64,000 nucleotides of DNA from Runella sp. SP2 (GTDB lineage: Bacteria > Bacteroidota > Bacteroidia > Cytophagales > Spirosomataceae), in assembly GCF_003711225.1 (NCBI RefSeq), contig NZ_CP031030.1:2976001-3040000 (forward strand), written 5' to 3'. A program made the translations under genes and the position numbers. Positions within the stretch are counted from its first letter, which is position 1, and each line of letters begins with the position of its first letter. This document shows, one piece after another, positions 36,401 to 44,482 of the stretch. A model generated the notes under the pieces. It was not told the origin of the DNA and ran no database searches. It saw only the letters and a list, made by a program, of their open reading frames with translations.

Positions 36401-39400
36401 TGGTGATGGTGGCCGTTTGAGGACTACCACTTGTAGAAACAGAGGAAGCAAATGTACCCGTCACCGTGCCAAGCGCTACCGTAAAGTTTTCATTTAGTTC
36501 TACTTTGGTATCGCCGTTTACTTTCACCGTAATTGTATGTACCTCTCCAACTGTTCCAACAAAGTTCAATGAGCCGTCATTATCTTGGTAGTCATTATCA
36601 GTCGTAGTTGCGGTGCCATCGTTGGTTGTGTAAGCTACCGTAAATCCACCAACCACTTCTTTATCCAAGGTTACGTTAAAGGTATAGTCCACTGTCCCCG
36701 AAGCACCTTCGCTCTGTGACAATGCCGTAACGCTACTCAAAGTGAGTGTAGCTGCATCATCGTTGGTGATTGTTCCCAGTCCTTGCCCATCAGAAATAGC
36801 CCCATTGCTTGGCGCTGTAAGATTGACAAAGAATGTTTCATTCCCTTCCACTTTAGCATCTCCGTTGACCGTCACTGTAATGGTTTTATTGGCCTCGCCA
36901 GCCGCAAAACTCAATGTACCGCTTGTACTTGTGTAGTCATTATCGGCGGTAGTTGCAGTATTATCCGCCGTTGCGTAGTTAATCGTTTCGGCCGTTGCTG
37001 TACTGGTTCGGGAAACCGTAAAGGTAAAGTTTGTTAAACCCGTATTACCCTCATCGACAGTTACGTCATTAATGGAAAACTGTAGGTCATCGTCCAGAAT
37101 AGTACCAAGTCCTTGGGCATCCGTAATGCTTACTGAACTTAACAACCCACCACTTACGGCCAAGTTAGAAAGATTCACAAAGAAGGTTTCGTTGGCTTCA
37201 CCAATGGCATCTCCTACTACGGGTACAACCATGGTTTTAGAGGTTTCACCAGGATTAAAAGTGAGCGTACCGCTAGTTGAGATATAGTCCGTTCCTGCGG
37301 TAGCCGTTCCAGCAGCGGTGGCATAATCGACAGTAACAGTAGTACTCACAGGGTTGTTCAATGTAACCGTAAATTCAAAATTGGTATTTCCACCATTTCC
37401 TTCATTAAGTGATACGTCGTTGATGGTCACCTGGGAATTATCATCGTTGGTGATGGTACCAGTACCTGTACTTTCAGTAGAAACGCCTGAAACAACCACA
37501 TTACGTCCTGAAGCCGAAACAATACCTAAAGGTACATTAAAGGTTTCGTTGGACTCTACCAATACATCGCCATTGACTTGCACCGTAAATGTTTTTGATT
37601 CTGGTGTCGTACCGTCAAAATTCAAGGTTGTGGAGTTTGCGATGTAGTCATTTCCTCCCGTTGTGGCTGTGCCATCTGCCGTTGCAACATTAACCGTAAA
37701 TGGAACATCCACGGCTTTGCTGGAAGTAATAGTAAAGGTATAAGTTTTTTGACCCGTATTTCCTTCAGAATTTGAGACACTATTAATACTCAGCACCGCT
37801 TGGTCATCGTTGGTAATCGTTCCTAGCCCAGTTGCTTTAGTAAGTATTATTCCATAAGGTGCGCCCGAAAGCATAACCTCAAAGGTTTCATTCAATTCTA
37901 CAATATCATCCGCATTAACAGTAACCGAAACCGTAGCAGTGGTACTTACTCCCGCCGCAAAGCTCACTGTCCCGCCCGAAATTGGTGTGTAGTCACTACT
38001 GTTGGCCGTCACATTGTTAGTATTTACGGCCAAGCTAAAGGCTTCATCGGTATTGTCCCTCGTTACGGTAAAAGTGAACGTAGTGGTGCCACCGCCGTTA
38101 CCTTCATTGGGTGTTATATCACTGATTGAAACAAGTGTCGGGGTTCTAAAGCCAAAATCAAGCGTGGTATTGTTTTCTACGGTACTTACGTCATACGCTA
38201 ATGTAATGGCTTGACTGGCAATTGAACCATTGATGGCATCTTGGCCATTGTCGTCGTTATCCGTATTATTGTCGGGATCAGGGGCAACTCCACCTAGGCT
38301 AGAAATTAGGCCATTCAGTGGTTTTCCTGAGTTAAATTCTGTGGAGGGAATTTGAACAATGTAATCTCCCGAACACAATTGGGAAAACGCATACAACCCA
38401 CTTCCAGCAGTAGTGGTAGTGGTTACGAAAACATCATTCGCGTCAAGGGTTCCAGCAACTGTACCGTTGTCGCGGTAGAGGTTTACCACTACGCCATTAA
38501 TTCCTGCATCACCTATATCATAAATGCCATTTTTGTTGTTATCTCTAAACACTACATTTCCCAACGAATGTTTCATCAACTGGATTACAGTTGGGCTAAT
38601 GGGATTGCCTGCTACATCGTCGGTTAAAATAGTGCTAAAATTGTTTCCCGTCACCGTACCTTGGTTTGATATTTGGCATACTCCTGCAGGCAGAGGAGTA
38701 TTAATTGTGACGTTGAACTTGATGGTAAACACTCGGTCTGCTGGCAATAAAAAGCCACTTGGATCGCCGACAGTTACAGTTTCACCCGCCAAAACTACCC
38801 CCTTGCGCGCTGCTTCGTCGAGGGCTTCTTGGATATTTTCGGCCGTGGCAGCCGTAGCTTGGTTATCAATTTCTTGTTTTGGCGCTTCAACCACTTTTAC
38901 CACTTCTACAACCTCCTGTTTGGGCTCTTCCTTTGCAAGAATTTCTGCCGCGATGCGAGCGGTAGGGTGAGATGGGGCAGTACAGGTAGAAGTACTAACA
39001 AAATAGGTCGGAGTACCCGTTTCGGTTTGCAACATACCAGCTGAGTTAGTGTTTCCCCTAGCCGTCCAATAGGTAGGAACATCAGGCCCATTGCTTCCCT
39101 GTAAAATCAAATCTCCCGAGATTGGATCCAGGTCCCTAACTCGAATGGCTCGCGTGCCAGATGGACCATTTACATTGTTAGCTAGTACATCACTACAAAG
39201 GGTAATAATTTCGTCATTGGCCGCCCCTGTCCCCCCCATTCTAAGTTCAACACCTTCTAAACTGATGGCATCTCTGGTAAGGGTATTGCCTTCAACAAAA
39301 AAATCGAGGCGACTGGCTAAGGTTGTACCAACACGGGCAATCCCTTGAATGGTTCCTTCACCATTGACAAGACCAATGTTAGCATTGTTCTTTATTTCGT

Positions 39401-41543
39401 ATTTGGCCAAACCATTTTGTTCATGCAACATCCGAATGGTACTAAATATAGTAGCAGCCGTATGGTTGTGAGTTATATTGGTATTATTATTCAAACGGCC
39501 ATTTAACCTAGAAGTATTGAAAGTAGAACTTAACACTGCTACTTCATTAGCCGCCTCAATATCGGTACAGTTGACAATGTTGTAATTAATAGTTGCAGTA
39601 CCTACCGACCCCACTTCAATCCCTGCCATGGGGGTTCCAAAACGTTCAACTTTGCAATTGTTAATATTGGCGCTAAGATTGGAACTACCTTCGGCAATAA
39701 TTTGAATCCCTTTTGTTCCTGCCCTTTGGAAACGGCTATTTGTAAGGTTAATGGTAGCAGCAGCCGATCCTTGCGTACGGGCTTCAAAACAGTCTGCTCC
39801 GCTTGGGTCATTGAAGATACAATTATTGACCGTCAAATTAAGCGTCCCAGTGTTGTTGATGAGGTGAAAATTACGAACGGCGGATGTTTGAAAAGTAGAA
39901 CCCGTAATGGAGCAAGTACCACTTAGGTTACGGAACTTCAGGGCACTCTCATCTTCGGAAGGAGCATCTCCGTTGCCCGTGGCAGTACAATTTTCCATGG
40001 TAAGGTTGCTCACACTCAAGCCCATAATACCGTGCTCTTTAGTGGCTCCAATGTCAATATTATTGAGGGTTACATTGCTGGCCACATTCATATAAATGGC
40101 TGCAAAACAAGACGAAACATCATCTTCATCACATGAGGTATCAAAACCTCCATCGCTGGATGAATTGGCAGAAGGGAGATTCATATTTTTTAACGTAACG
40201 TTTGTTGCATTACGTATTTCAATGCCTCGACCAGAAATATTGGTTAATGTTCCACCTGAGGCATCTGTTGTACTGGTACCTGTAATCTGAAAACTACCCG
40301 TTGTGTTTTGTAAGAAAATACCGTTGGAAGCATTAGTGACCGATACACTCTGAAGGATAACATCGAGCGATCCACTGTCAAAGCTAACCCCAACGCCTCC
40401 CGTATTGGTAACACTCACATCACGTACCAAAGCAGTGCTAAAACTACTACCTTGCAAAGAGGTGCCACCTGTATTGCTGATATTAACACCGTAAACTCTG
40501 TTCTGCGACTGCATATTCACGGTGTTAGCATTCTGATTGATCGTTGGACGCGTACCTCCAGTAGAAGGGATGGGATTGCCAACTGGCGGGTGAACTGAAA
40601 AAGTGACCCCAGCTAATGCGGCCAGCGTACCAGTTGTTGCCCCTTGACCAATCAACTTTTGTTGTCCCAACAGTAGGGTATTGGAATTGTTATTATAAGA
40701 TCCCGAGTAAACAAAAATATTATCGCCCGCTCCATCCAACGACGAGTCATTGAAAGCATTTATCGTATTATAAGGGGAGTTAAGGCGTCCATCACCGTTA
40801 GTACTTGCACTTGCATTGACAAACCAAATCATCCCCGTTACGGTTATTCGTACCGTACCCGTTGAACTAAATGTGTTATCCGTAACTGTATATTTGAAAC
40901 TAGTAGTGCCCTCATATCCTGGGTTGGGATTAAAGGTAAAACTCCCGTTAGGATTAAAAGTTACGGTTCCTTCGGTGCCTGTATCGTCAATCCCACTAAC
41001 AGTAATGACATCGCCATCAAGGTTTACGTCATTCGCTAATAGCCCACTAGCTACTGGCACGTCGATAGATACGTTCCCTACGGTAGAATAGGCATCGTTT
41101 ACGGCAATAGGCGCTGTTTTGACCGAACCAGGTACTAATGTAGTATTGGGGTCAATGGTATCGGTAAATTTTACGCCCGTGGCATCATCCACCGTAGAGG
41201 CGTTGGTTATTGTAATGGTATATTCTAGCACATCCCCTGGCGTTGGTCCAGGAGTGCCGTTGTCGGTGCCTACTTGCGCTACCGTTTTTAAAGCAGAAAC
41301 AGAAGGTGCCAACCACCACGTTTTCACTTGGGTAGCTAGGTTGGTTTCATTCGGAGGTGGTGCCAAAGGACTGAGCGGCAACACCTTTCGCTTTGCATTG
41401 GCGTTCGCAACTGGGTTCCCTTTGACCACTTTTTCATTAGGAGACGCAACAGGATTTAGCTGATATTTGTCTTCTGGAAGCGAAAAAAGTTGAATGAGTA
41501 CACTGAGCACTAGGCTCACCGAAATGGGGGTAGAGATTTTCAT
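30432..41543 (-). CDS. Giant Calx-beta / GEVED / beta-helix surface protein with T9SS sorting signal
   Basis: About 3703 residues from the ATG at 41543 (MKISTPISVSLVLSVLIQLF signal). In order: a DUF11-like repeat (GDVLEYTITITN, ~100-145), a cadherin-like domain (~150-240), a right-handed parallel beta-helix (~245-850), an SdrD-type B domain (GNVVFRDNNKNGIYDIGD, ~1000-1130), then 13 Calx-beta domains (motifs like xxEGNTG and GTITNDD) interrupted by two GEVED domains near residues 1957 and 2587 (LDWGDAP...DGEVEDY), Ig-like domains (~3000-3430), a module shared with the GH16 enzyme, and a T9SS type A domain ending TLKVVKVE. Probably a calcium-binding adhesin on the cell surface. Copies 6 and 10 of the Calx-beta set are nearly identical. 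Confidence 0.88.
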   Translation of the reverse strand: MKISTPISVSLVLSVLIQLFSLPEDKYQLNPVASPNEKVVKGNPVANANAKRKVLPLSPLAPPPNETNLATQVKTWWLAPSVSALKTVAQVGTDNGTPGPTPGDVLEYTITITNASTVDDATGVKFTDTIDPNTTLVPGSVKTAPIAVNDAYSTVGNVSIDVPVASGLLANDVNLDGDVITVSGIDDTGTEGTVTFNPNGSFTFNPNPGYEGTTSFKYTVTDNTFSSTGTVRITVTGMIWFVNASASTNGDGRLNSPYNTINAFNDSSLDGAGDNIFVYSGSYNNNSNTLLLGQQKLIGQGATTGTLAALAGVTFSVHPPVGNPIPSTGGTRPTINQNANTVNMQSQNRVYGVNISNTGGTSLQGSSFSTALVRDVSVTNTGGVGVSFDSGSLDVILQSVSVTNASNGIFLQNTTGSFQITGTSTTDASGGTLTNISGRGIEIRNATNVTLKNMNLPSANSSSDGGFDTSCDEDDVSSCFAAIYMNVASNVTLNNIDIGATKEHGIMGLSVSNLTMENCTATGNGDAPSEDESALKFRNLSGTCSITGSTFQTSAVRNFHLINNTGTLNLTVNNCIFNDPSGADCFEARTQGSAAATINLTNSRFQRAGTKGIQIIAEGSSNLSANINNCKVERFGTPMAGIEVGSVGTATINYNIVNCTDIEAANEVAVLSSTFNTSRLNGRLNNNTNITHNHTAATIFSTIRMLHEQNGLAKYEIKNNANIGLVNGEGTIQGIARVGTTLASRLDFFVEGNTLTRDAISLEGVELRMGGTGAANDEIITLCSDVLANNVNGPSGTRAIRVRDLDPISGDLILQGSNGPDVPTYWTARGNTNSAGMLQTETGTPTYFVSTSTCTAPSHPTARIAAEILAKEEPKQEVVEVVKVVEAPKQEIDNQATAATAENIQEALDEAARKGVVLAGETVTVGDPSGFLLPADRVFTIKFNVTINTPLPAGVCQISNQGTVTGNNFSTILTDDVAGNPISPTVIQLMKHSLGNVVFRDNNKNGIYDIGDAGINGVVVNLYRDNGTVAGTLDANDVFVTTTTTAGSGLYAFSQLCSGDYIVQIPSTEFNSGKPLNGLISSLGGVAPDPDNNTDNDDNGQDAINGSIASQAITLAYDVSTVENNTTLDFGFRTPTLVSISDITPNEGNGGGTTTFTFTVTRDNTDEAFSLAVNTNNVTANSSDYTPISGGTVSFAAGVSTTATVSVTVNADDIVELNETFEVMLSGAPYGIILTKATGLGTITNDDQAVLSINSVSNSEGNTGQKTYTFTITSSKAVDVPFTVNVATADGTATTGGNDYIANSTTLNFDGTTPESKTFTVQVNGDVLVESNETFNVPLGIVSASGRNVVVSGVSTESTGTGTITNDDNSQVTINDVSLNEGNGGNTNFEFTVTLNNPVSTTVTVDYATAAGTATAGTDYISTSGTLTFNPGETSKTMVVPVVGDAIGEANETFFVNLSNLAVSGGLLSSVSITDAQGLGTILDDDLQFSINDVTVDEGNTGLTNFTFTVSRTSTATAETINYATADNTATTADNDYTSTSGTLSFAAGEANKTITVTVNGDAKVEGNETFFVNLTAPSNGAISDGQGLGTITNDDAATLTLSSVTALSQSEGASGTVDYTFNVTLDKEVVGGFTVAYTTNDGTATTTDNDYQDNDGSLNFVGTVGEVHTITVKVNGDTKVELNENFTVALGTVTGTFASSVSTSGSPQTATITNDDNATVSLAGNVSQSEATTPQVFTVNLSNPVDVDVTLNFATTNGTATTGDYTSVNQTVTFPAGTTTAQTVDVAISNDNIVEIDEDYNVTLSALSASSRDVTFGPKTTGTGTIINNDNTTITLSGGIAQSEGNTGTTSYLFTVSSTNAVQGGFSVNYTTNDGTATLADNDYTDNDGTLIFTGTAGESHQFTVLVNGDLKIENNEDFTTTINSVTATPISSSAFVLTDSPQTGTINNDELDWGDAPTAAQSGFASSYPTTLANNGARHKLAPGGVFLGATVSGDLDGQPTLTANGDVTGDDGVTLPSAFIINTTGSVTVTASAVSKLDAWIDFNRDGDWDDANEKVANGFDLVVGNNTVPVIIPAASLGTSYARFRVSTAGGLSPTGEANDGEVEDYQVSILNNQFAITSPSVTEGNTSTSNLTYTISRTTNSTASSVTYEITGGTATSGSDYVPLALGTVSFDADGPLTQEITVVVNGDIVVENNETVVITLSNPINGAISTGTGTGTINNDDAATLTLSGGVAKNEGNSGNTAYTFTATLSAPVQGGFQVAYTTGNGTATVGTDYTDNDGSLTFTGTAGETKTWTVDVLGDNLVEANETFEAALGAITSTSAIQLAAISLSGSPQTATISNDDQATVSLAGNVSQSEATTPQVFTVNLSNPVDIDVTVNFATSNGAATIADNDYTAVNQTVTFLAGTTTAQTVDVAITNDNKVEANENYNVTLSSLSAPSRNVILGTSTGTGTINNDDASTVTLTGTIAKPEGNTGTVDYTFTATLTNPVQGGFTVAYTTSDGTATIADNDYTDNDGSLTFTGTANETKTITVQAKGDLKIENNENFTVALGAITGAPTGVTVAGTAQTGTIENDELDWGDAPDTYKTLSASNGPSHANAPGGIHLGLTVDADLDGQPNPTATGDGADDDGVTLPSVLVLNTTASVTVNASAAGKLDAWVDFDNNGTFDSGEKVFNNIAVNSGDNVLTFSVPSGATPSNSFARFRISSAGGLSPEGLATDGEVEDYAIQIVNTQFSINDVTITEGNSGTTNLTFTISRTVNANACSVKYGITGGTATSGTDYQTFADGTVSFTADGAFFQTITVVLNGDNTVELDETILMTLSDPINAAILDGSGTGTITNDDASVLPVSSPSVFEGSTGTTTMTFNLNLSNPSDAAVVVNYATVDGTATTADNDYVSTSGTLTFAAGETSKTVTVIINGDCKDEVNETLLLRLSSLTANGRNVSLSGGGATLDGTGTIVNTPLPTATIAGATTVCLAGAAPTVTFTGANGTSPYTFSYQINGTPQTSLVSTGNTSTTTAPTSVPGIYIYTLVSVSDANGCSSTIGSSVTVTVQGKPEITLNAQQQTLNEGNTRTLCDIDSNPVNGLQFNVTGLCVVGNPVWRVKVGNGAWGAWSSSAPASQPSDNQLYRYQAACDASCPTTYTGIITLTINYRASIPQNVSLVADGVTVAAGESKVLCDLPGTTITFNATCAAGEIILYSVDGGDYTTIAPTQLVDGLVHNYRVRCRKADGTPSCIETESAPMSLRTVTTLATPVVSLNPTSSCGGSVPMTSISSCVGTTTIWFNATTNAALGSLPAMSPTTTTSYYARCQTDAGCLSEKSNVVTFTVAPVNTAPAVSVSNTIVCTGTSVTVSANCPAGSKAFWNTGVNENSFQVAFSNATQQSYWAKCIFTDGCQSAESIRMTVIWKAFELTLINIGQSKSGIKAANDKSLWTSQFITRDGGPELEFSTQTNPTLYYVENVNKTAPRFWTIHADVCDLGTEGSLTFDMLATPEVGVPRSFNTHENNAPYFMYANREGWTELYAQNHPAYGFYEDNGAGGNTYDTGLPKGLYKLGVRYWDMKGWGSIYPSTRKPQGNVLTYQEYWFRIQSRDGVGVGGVRTAGSENGQQITDNASFATVMPNPVSKILRLKVANSKGKEVKATLMDVAGRTVQNRLFVAETNAHQEEFDVNDLPSGTYLLHVATTEKQATLKVVKVE

Positions 41544-41589
41544 GACGTAGTAGTTTTTCAAAACTGAGTAAAACGTGTAATAAATTATT

Positions 41590-41597
41590 CAAAAGTA
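41590..41597 (-). promoter_or_regulatory. -7 box upstream of the giant surface-protein gene
   Basis: On the minus strand TACTTTTG matches TAnnTTTG and lies 46 bases before the ATG at 41543. No clear TTTG -33 box is seen. It is back to back with the tail-collar operon promoter. Confidence 0.45.
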
Positions 41598-41642
41598 GTC
41601 GAAAAAAATTCAATAAAAATAATTTTAATGTACTATTTTTTA

Positions 41643-41650
41643 TATCTTTG
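41643..41650 (+). promoter_or_regulatory. -7 box upstream of the Tat-protein/tail-collar operon
   Basis: TATCTTTG matches TAnnTTTG in an AT-rich tract, about 100 bases before the ATG at 41750. The -33 element is not evident. It is the only candidate seen for the six-gene operon. Confidence 0.5.
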
Positions 41651-41749
41651 TTCGTGGAGCTGTAAAAAAACTATACCAATAAAGCATATTTGGCAAGTAG
41701 TTATTATGTATCTCCGTCAACGTTGAAAAAACTCTATTTTTACTCAGTT

Positions 41750-42334
41750 ATGCAAAGACGGCCGTTTATAAAGCTATTAGGTACTTCCTTGGGCAGCCTT
41801 CCGTTTTTATCGGGTTATGCTCAATTGCCTATTTCTTCTCCCCCAACATGGTCTCAATGGTTGTCGCAACTTGTTAGTGTTTGTCCCATTGAATCCGTTT
41901 CGGTTGCTTCCGCTGGCACTTTACCAGTACCCCTACCTGCCGTTCTATCAGGAGAATTTACGCAAGCAGAAAATCGGGTTTACTTTTATGAACAACAGCA
42001 GTACTGTTTTCAGGTGTTTGAAAAAACGCACCCAACGTTAGGCACCCTAGATTTGATGATTCCGTTTTGGCAACGCCAAGCAGCAGGAAACTGGGAAAAA
42101 ATTGCGTGCTGGTCATTGTTTGAATTACAAACCATCGCCGAAGCTTCTGCTCAATTAGAAACTACTACCTTTGCCACCCTTTTTCCTTTTAAAGCCAGTA
42201 CGACGGGGCGCTATCTTAGTGCCAAAGGTGAAGTACATCTTCAAACGTATCTTCACGCGAGCAACCACATTACTACAAATATTCTCCTCAAAAAGAACAC
42301 ATATACCCTCTGGGAATCAAGACCTTTATCTTAA
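41750..42334 (+). CDS. Tat-signal protein of unknown function, first gene of tail-collar operon
   Basis: A 194-residue protein beginning MQRRPFIKLLGTSLGSLPFL, a good twin-arginine signal (RRPFIK), so probably exported folded. The remainder has an aromatic-rich mid-region (VYFYEQQQYCFQVFEKTHP) with no domain I recognise. The ATG at 41750 is preferred over an in-frame TTG at 41690 because the Tat motif begins there. It is 31 bases upstream of the first tail-collar gene in the same direction and is probably part of that operon. It could be the export-linked partner of the collar proteins, but that is inference. Confidence 0.65.
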   Translation: MQRRPFIKLLGTSLGSLPFLSGYAQLPISSPPTWSQWLSQLVSVCPIESVSVASAGTLPVPLPAVLSGEFTQAENRVYFYEQQQYCFQVFEKTHPTLGTLDLMIPFWQRQAAGNWEKIACWSLFELQTIAEASAQLETTTFATLFPFKASTTGRYLSAKGEVHLQTYLHASNHITTNILLKKNTYTLWESRPLS

Positions 42335-42365
42335 TTTTTATTGTTTTACTAAACCCTCAAATGTT

Positions 42366-42869
42366 ATGGCAGAACCTTTTTTGTCCGAAATTCGGATCAT
42401 GAGTTTTGTGTTTGCTCCCAGAGGTTGGGCGCTATGTAATGGGCAACTCCTTCCCATCAACCAAAACCAAGGACTATTTTCACTCTTAGGTACTACCTTT
42501 GGCGGTGACGGACGCGTCAATTTTGGATTACCTGACCTGCGTGGCCGAACCCCTATTCACGTAGGCAGTGGTCATACGCTAGGCGAGCGTGGAGGCGAGC
42601 AGGCTCATACGTTAAGTATTGCGGAGTTACCTACTCACACGCACGTAGCCACTGCTACTCCAGCTTCCCAAAATTCTATTGCGCCAACTACCAGTAGTTA
42701 TTTTGCCAATTCGTCTCCTTCTGAATTCTATTCTGGAACGGCCAACGTAGCTATGAACCCAGGAATGATTACTAATACGGGTGGGAGTCAGGCACACCTT
42801 AACATGCAGCCTTTCCTGACGCTGAGTTTTGCAATAGCATTACAGGGCATCTTCCCAAGCCCCACTTAA
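42366..42869 (+). CDS. Phage tail collar (Mdp-type) protein 1
   Basis: A 167-residue protein of the phage tail collar/microcystin-dependent-protein (MdpB) family: FLSEIRIMSFVFAPRGWALC, NGQLLPINQNQGLFSLLGTT, FGGDGRVNFGLPDLRGRTPI and a late QAHLNMQPFLTLSFAIALQG. The collar fold forms trimeric fibre tips. The start at 42366 places the conserved EIR strand at the N-terminus. First of three tandem paralogues. No signal peptide is visible and no other phage structural gene is nearby. Confidence 0.88.
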   Translation: MAEPFLSEIRIMSFVFAPRGWALCNGQLLPINQNQGLFSLLGTTFGGDGRVNFGLPDLRGRTPIHVGSGHTLGERGGEQAHTLSIAELPTHTHVATATPASQNSIAPTTSSYFANSSPSEFYSGTANVAMNPGMITNTGGSQAHLNMQPFLTLSFAIALQGIFPSPT

Positions 42870-42929
42870 CAGGCTACCCTACAATTTGATTGTATTTACC
42901 TTTTCTTTAACCCTTAAACTTCAACGATT

Positions 42930-43439
42930 ATGGCTCAACCTTATGTTGGCGAAATACGAATGTTTGCAGGTAATTTTGCCCCCTCGGGATGGATGTTTTG
43001 CGAAGGGCAGCTTGTCCCTATTTCGGAATACGAAACCCTTTTTAACCTCATTGGAACGACCTACGGCGGGGATGGCCAATCAACCTTTGCCCTTCCCGAT
43101 TTGCGTGGACGCCTTCCTATTCACCAAGGGAGTGGATTTATTTTGGCCGAAACTGGTGGTGCCGAAGAAATTACCTTGACAGTTAATCAAATTCCAGCCC
43201 ATTCCCATCCATTTTTGGGCAATGACTCTCCTGGAACTGGAAGCACCCCTGCGGGGGCTACATTTGCCCGAAATGCGTCCGCTGATGGTTATTCCACGGA
43301 TTCTTCAGGTGGGGTAGTAAATTTTCCACCGCAGACGGTGAGCTCTACTGGAGGATCCCAACCACATACTAATTTTCAACCGTATTTGTGTGTAGATTTT
43401 ATTATATCCCTATTTGGCATTTTTCCTTCACCTACCTAA
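42930..43439 (+). CDS. Phage tail collar (Mdp-type) protein 2
   Basis: A 169-residue paralogue: PYVGEIRMFAGNFAPSGWMF, CEGQLVPISEYETLFNLIGT, TYGGDGQSTFALPDLRGRLPIHQGSG (read directly) and SQPHTNFQPYLCVDFIISLFG. It differs from its neighbours mostly in the central variable segment after the HSHP motif, the part expected to face ligand. Sixty bases after collar gene 1. Confidence 0.88.
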   Translation: MAQPYVGEIRMFAGNFAPSGWMFCEGQLVPISEYETLFNLIGTTYGGDGQSTFALPDLRGRLPIHQGSGFILAETGGAEEITLTVNQIPAHSHPFLGNDSPGTGSTPAGATFARNASADGYSTDSSGGVVNFPPQTVSSTGGSQPHTNFQPYLCVDFIISLFGIFPSPT

Positions 43440-43452
43440 AACCAACATTATC

Positions 43453-43965
43453 ATGGATCCATTTGTAGCAGAAATCCGCATATTCCCTTTTAATTTCGCC
43501 CCAAGAGGCTGGGCATGGTGCGACGGTCAGTTATTACCCTTGTCTCAAAATACTGCCTTATTTTCACTGTTAGGCACTACTTATGGGGGCAATGGAAAAA
43601 GTAATTTTGCCCTCCCTGATCTGCAAGGCCGAGCCCCTATGCACCCTGGGCAAGGGCCTGGGTTGTCATTACACGATTTGGGTGAAACTGGAGGCAGTGA
43701 AACCGTCTCTCTATTAGAAAGTGAGATTCCGTCCCATAGCCACACTTTGCGTGTGGTCAATGACGGAGGGTTACAGTCTAATCCTGGGGGTGCTTATGTC
43801 GCACGTGCAGGCGTCTATAATTCATCACCTGGGGGCAATTTTGCTTCAATGTCAGTGAATGCAATGGCACCCGCAGGCGGCGATCAGCCTCATAATAACA
43901 TGATGCCTTATCTGACGTTTTATTTTAATATTGCATTGCAAGGAGTCTTTCCTCCTCGCACGTAA
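43453..43965 (+). CDS. Phage tail collar (Mdp-type) protein 3
   Basis: A 170-residue paralogue: PFVAEIRIFPFNFAPRGWAW, CDGQLLPLSQNTALFSLLGT, TYGGNGKSNFALPDLQGRAP and DQPHNNMMPYLTFYFNIALQ. The ATG at 43453 is chosen because the conserved VAEIRI strand follows it directly. It is separated by 13 bases from collar gene 2 and by 4 bases from the acetyltransferase gene, supporting co-transcription. Confidence 0.88.
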   Translation: MDPFVAEIRIFPFNFAPRGWAWCDGQLLPLSQNTALFSLLGTTYGGNGKSNFALPDLQGRAPMHPGQGPGLSLHDLGETGGSETVSLLESEIPSHSHTLRVVNDGGLQSNPGGAYVARAGVYNSSPGGNFASMSVNAMAPAGGDQPHNNMMPYLTFYFNIALQGVFPPRT

Positions 43966-43969
43966 TCGA

Positions 43970-44470
43970 ATGAGTGAAATGTTTTTTAGCGCAAGACCCA
44001 TTAATGAGGCAGATTTGCCTGCTTTATTAGAAATTTATGCCAGTACTAGGGCCGAGGAATTGGCCCTAGTACCTGACTGGACCGAAGCGCAAAAGCGCAC
44101 TTTTGTGACCCAGCAGTTTATGGCCCAGCACCAGTATTACCAAGAATTGTACAAAGGCGCAGACTTACAAATCATCGAAACAGAACAGCAGCAGGCAATC
44201 GGACGGCTTTATGTGCATTGGCAGTACAGCCCCACCGAAGTACGTATTATGGACATTGCTATCCTGCCACCCTACCGAGGCCAAGGTTTGGGCAGCAAGC
44301 TCCTAGAGGCAGTGCTTCGCCAAGGAGCTGATCTTAGTAAATCGGTGACAATTCATGTGGAATACAACAACCCCGCCCTGCATTTGTACGAGCGTTTGGG
44401 CTTTAAAAAAATCGGAGAATTTAATACGGTGTACCATTTGTACGAATGGAAACCTGATCCTACCTCTTAA
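43970..44470 (+). CDS. GNAT family N-acetyltransferase in the tail-collar operon
   Basis: A 166-residue GNAT enzyme. The acetyl-CoA pyrophosphate-binding loop is visible in ILPPYRGQGLGSKLLEAVL and the C-terminal strand in HLYERLGFKKIGEF. It starts at the ATG at 43970, four bases after collar gene 3. GNAT genes next to collar and DUF6916 genes recur in bacteria as far as I recall, suggesting modification of the collar proteins or their partner; this is inference. Confidence 0.86.
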   Translation: MSEMFFSARPINEADLPALLEIYASTRAEELALVPDWTEAQKRTFVTQQFMAQHQYYQELYKGADLQIIETEQQQAIGRLYVHWQYSPTEVRIMDIAILPPYRGQGLGSKLLEAVLRQGADLSKSVTIHVEYNNPALHLYERLGFKKIGEFNTVYHLYEWKPDPTS

Positions 44471-44482
44471 CTTTTGTAGAAA

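Noticed and set aside
31390-41463. Many long open frames antisense to the giant surface-protein gene
   Set aside because: They are low-complexity Val/Thr/Pro-rich shadows produced by repeat coding on the other strand, with no domains or start contexts.
42366-43965. Three tail-collar genes considered as a prophage
   Set aside because: No capsid, portal, terminase, sheath, baseplate, integrase or lysis genes occur in the flanks, which are housekeeping genes (dnaB) and a surface-protein gene.
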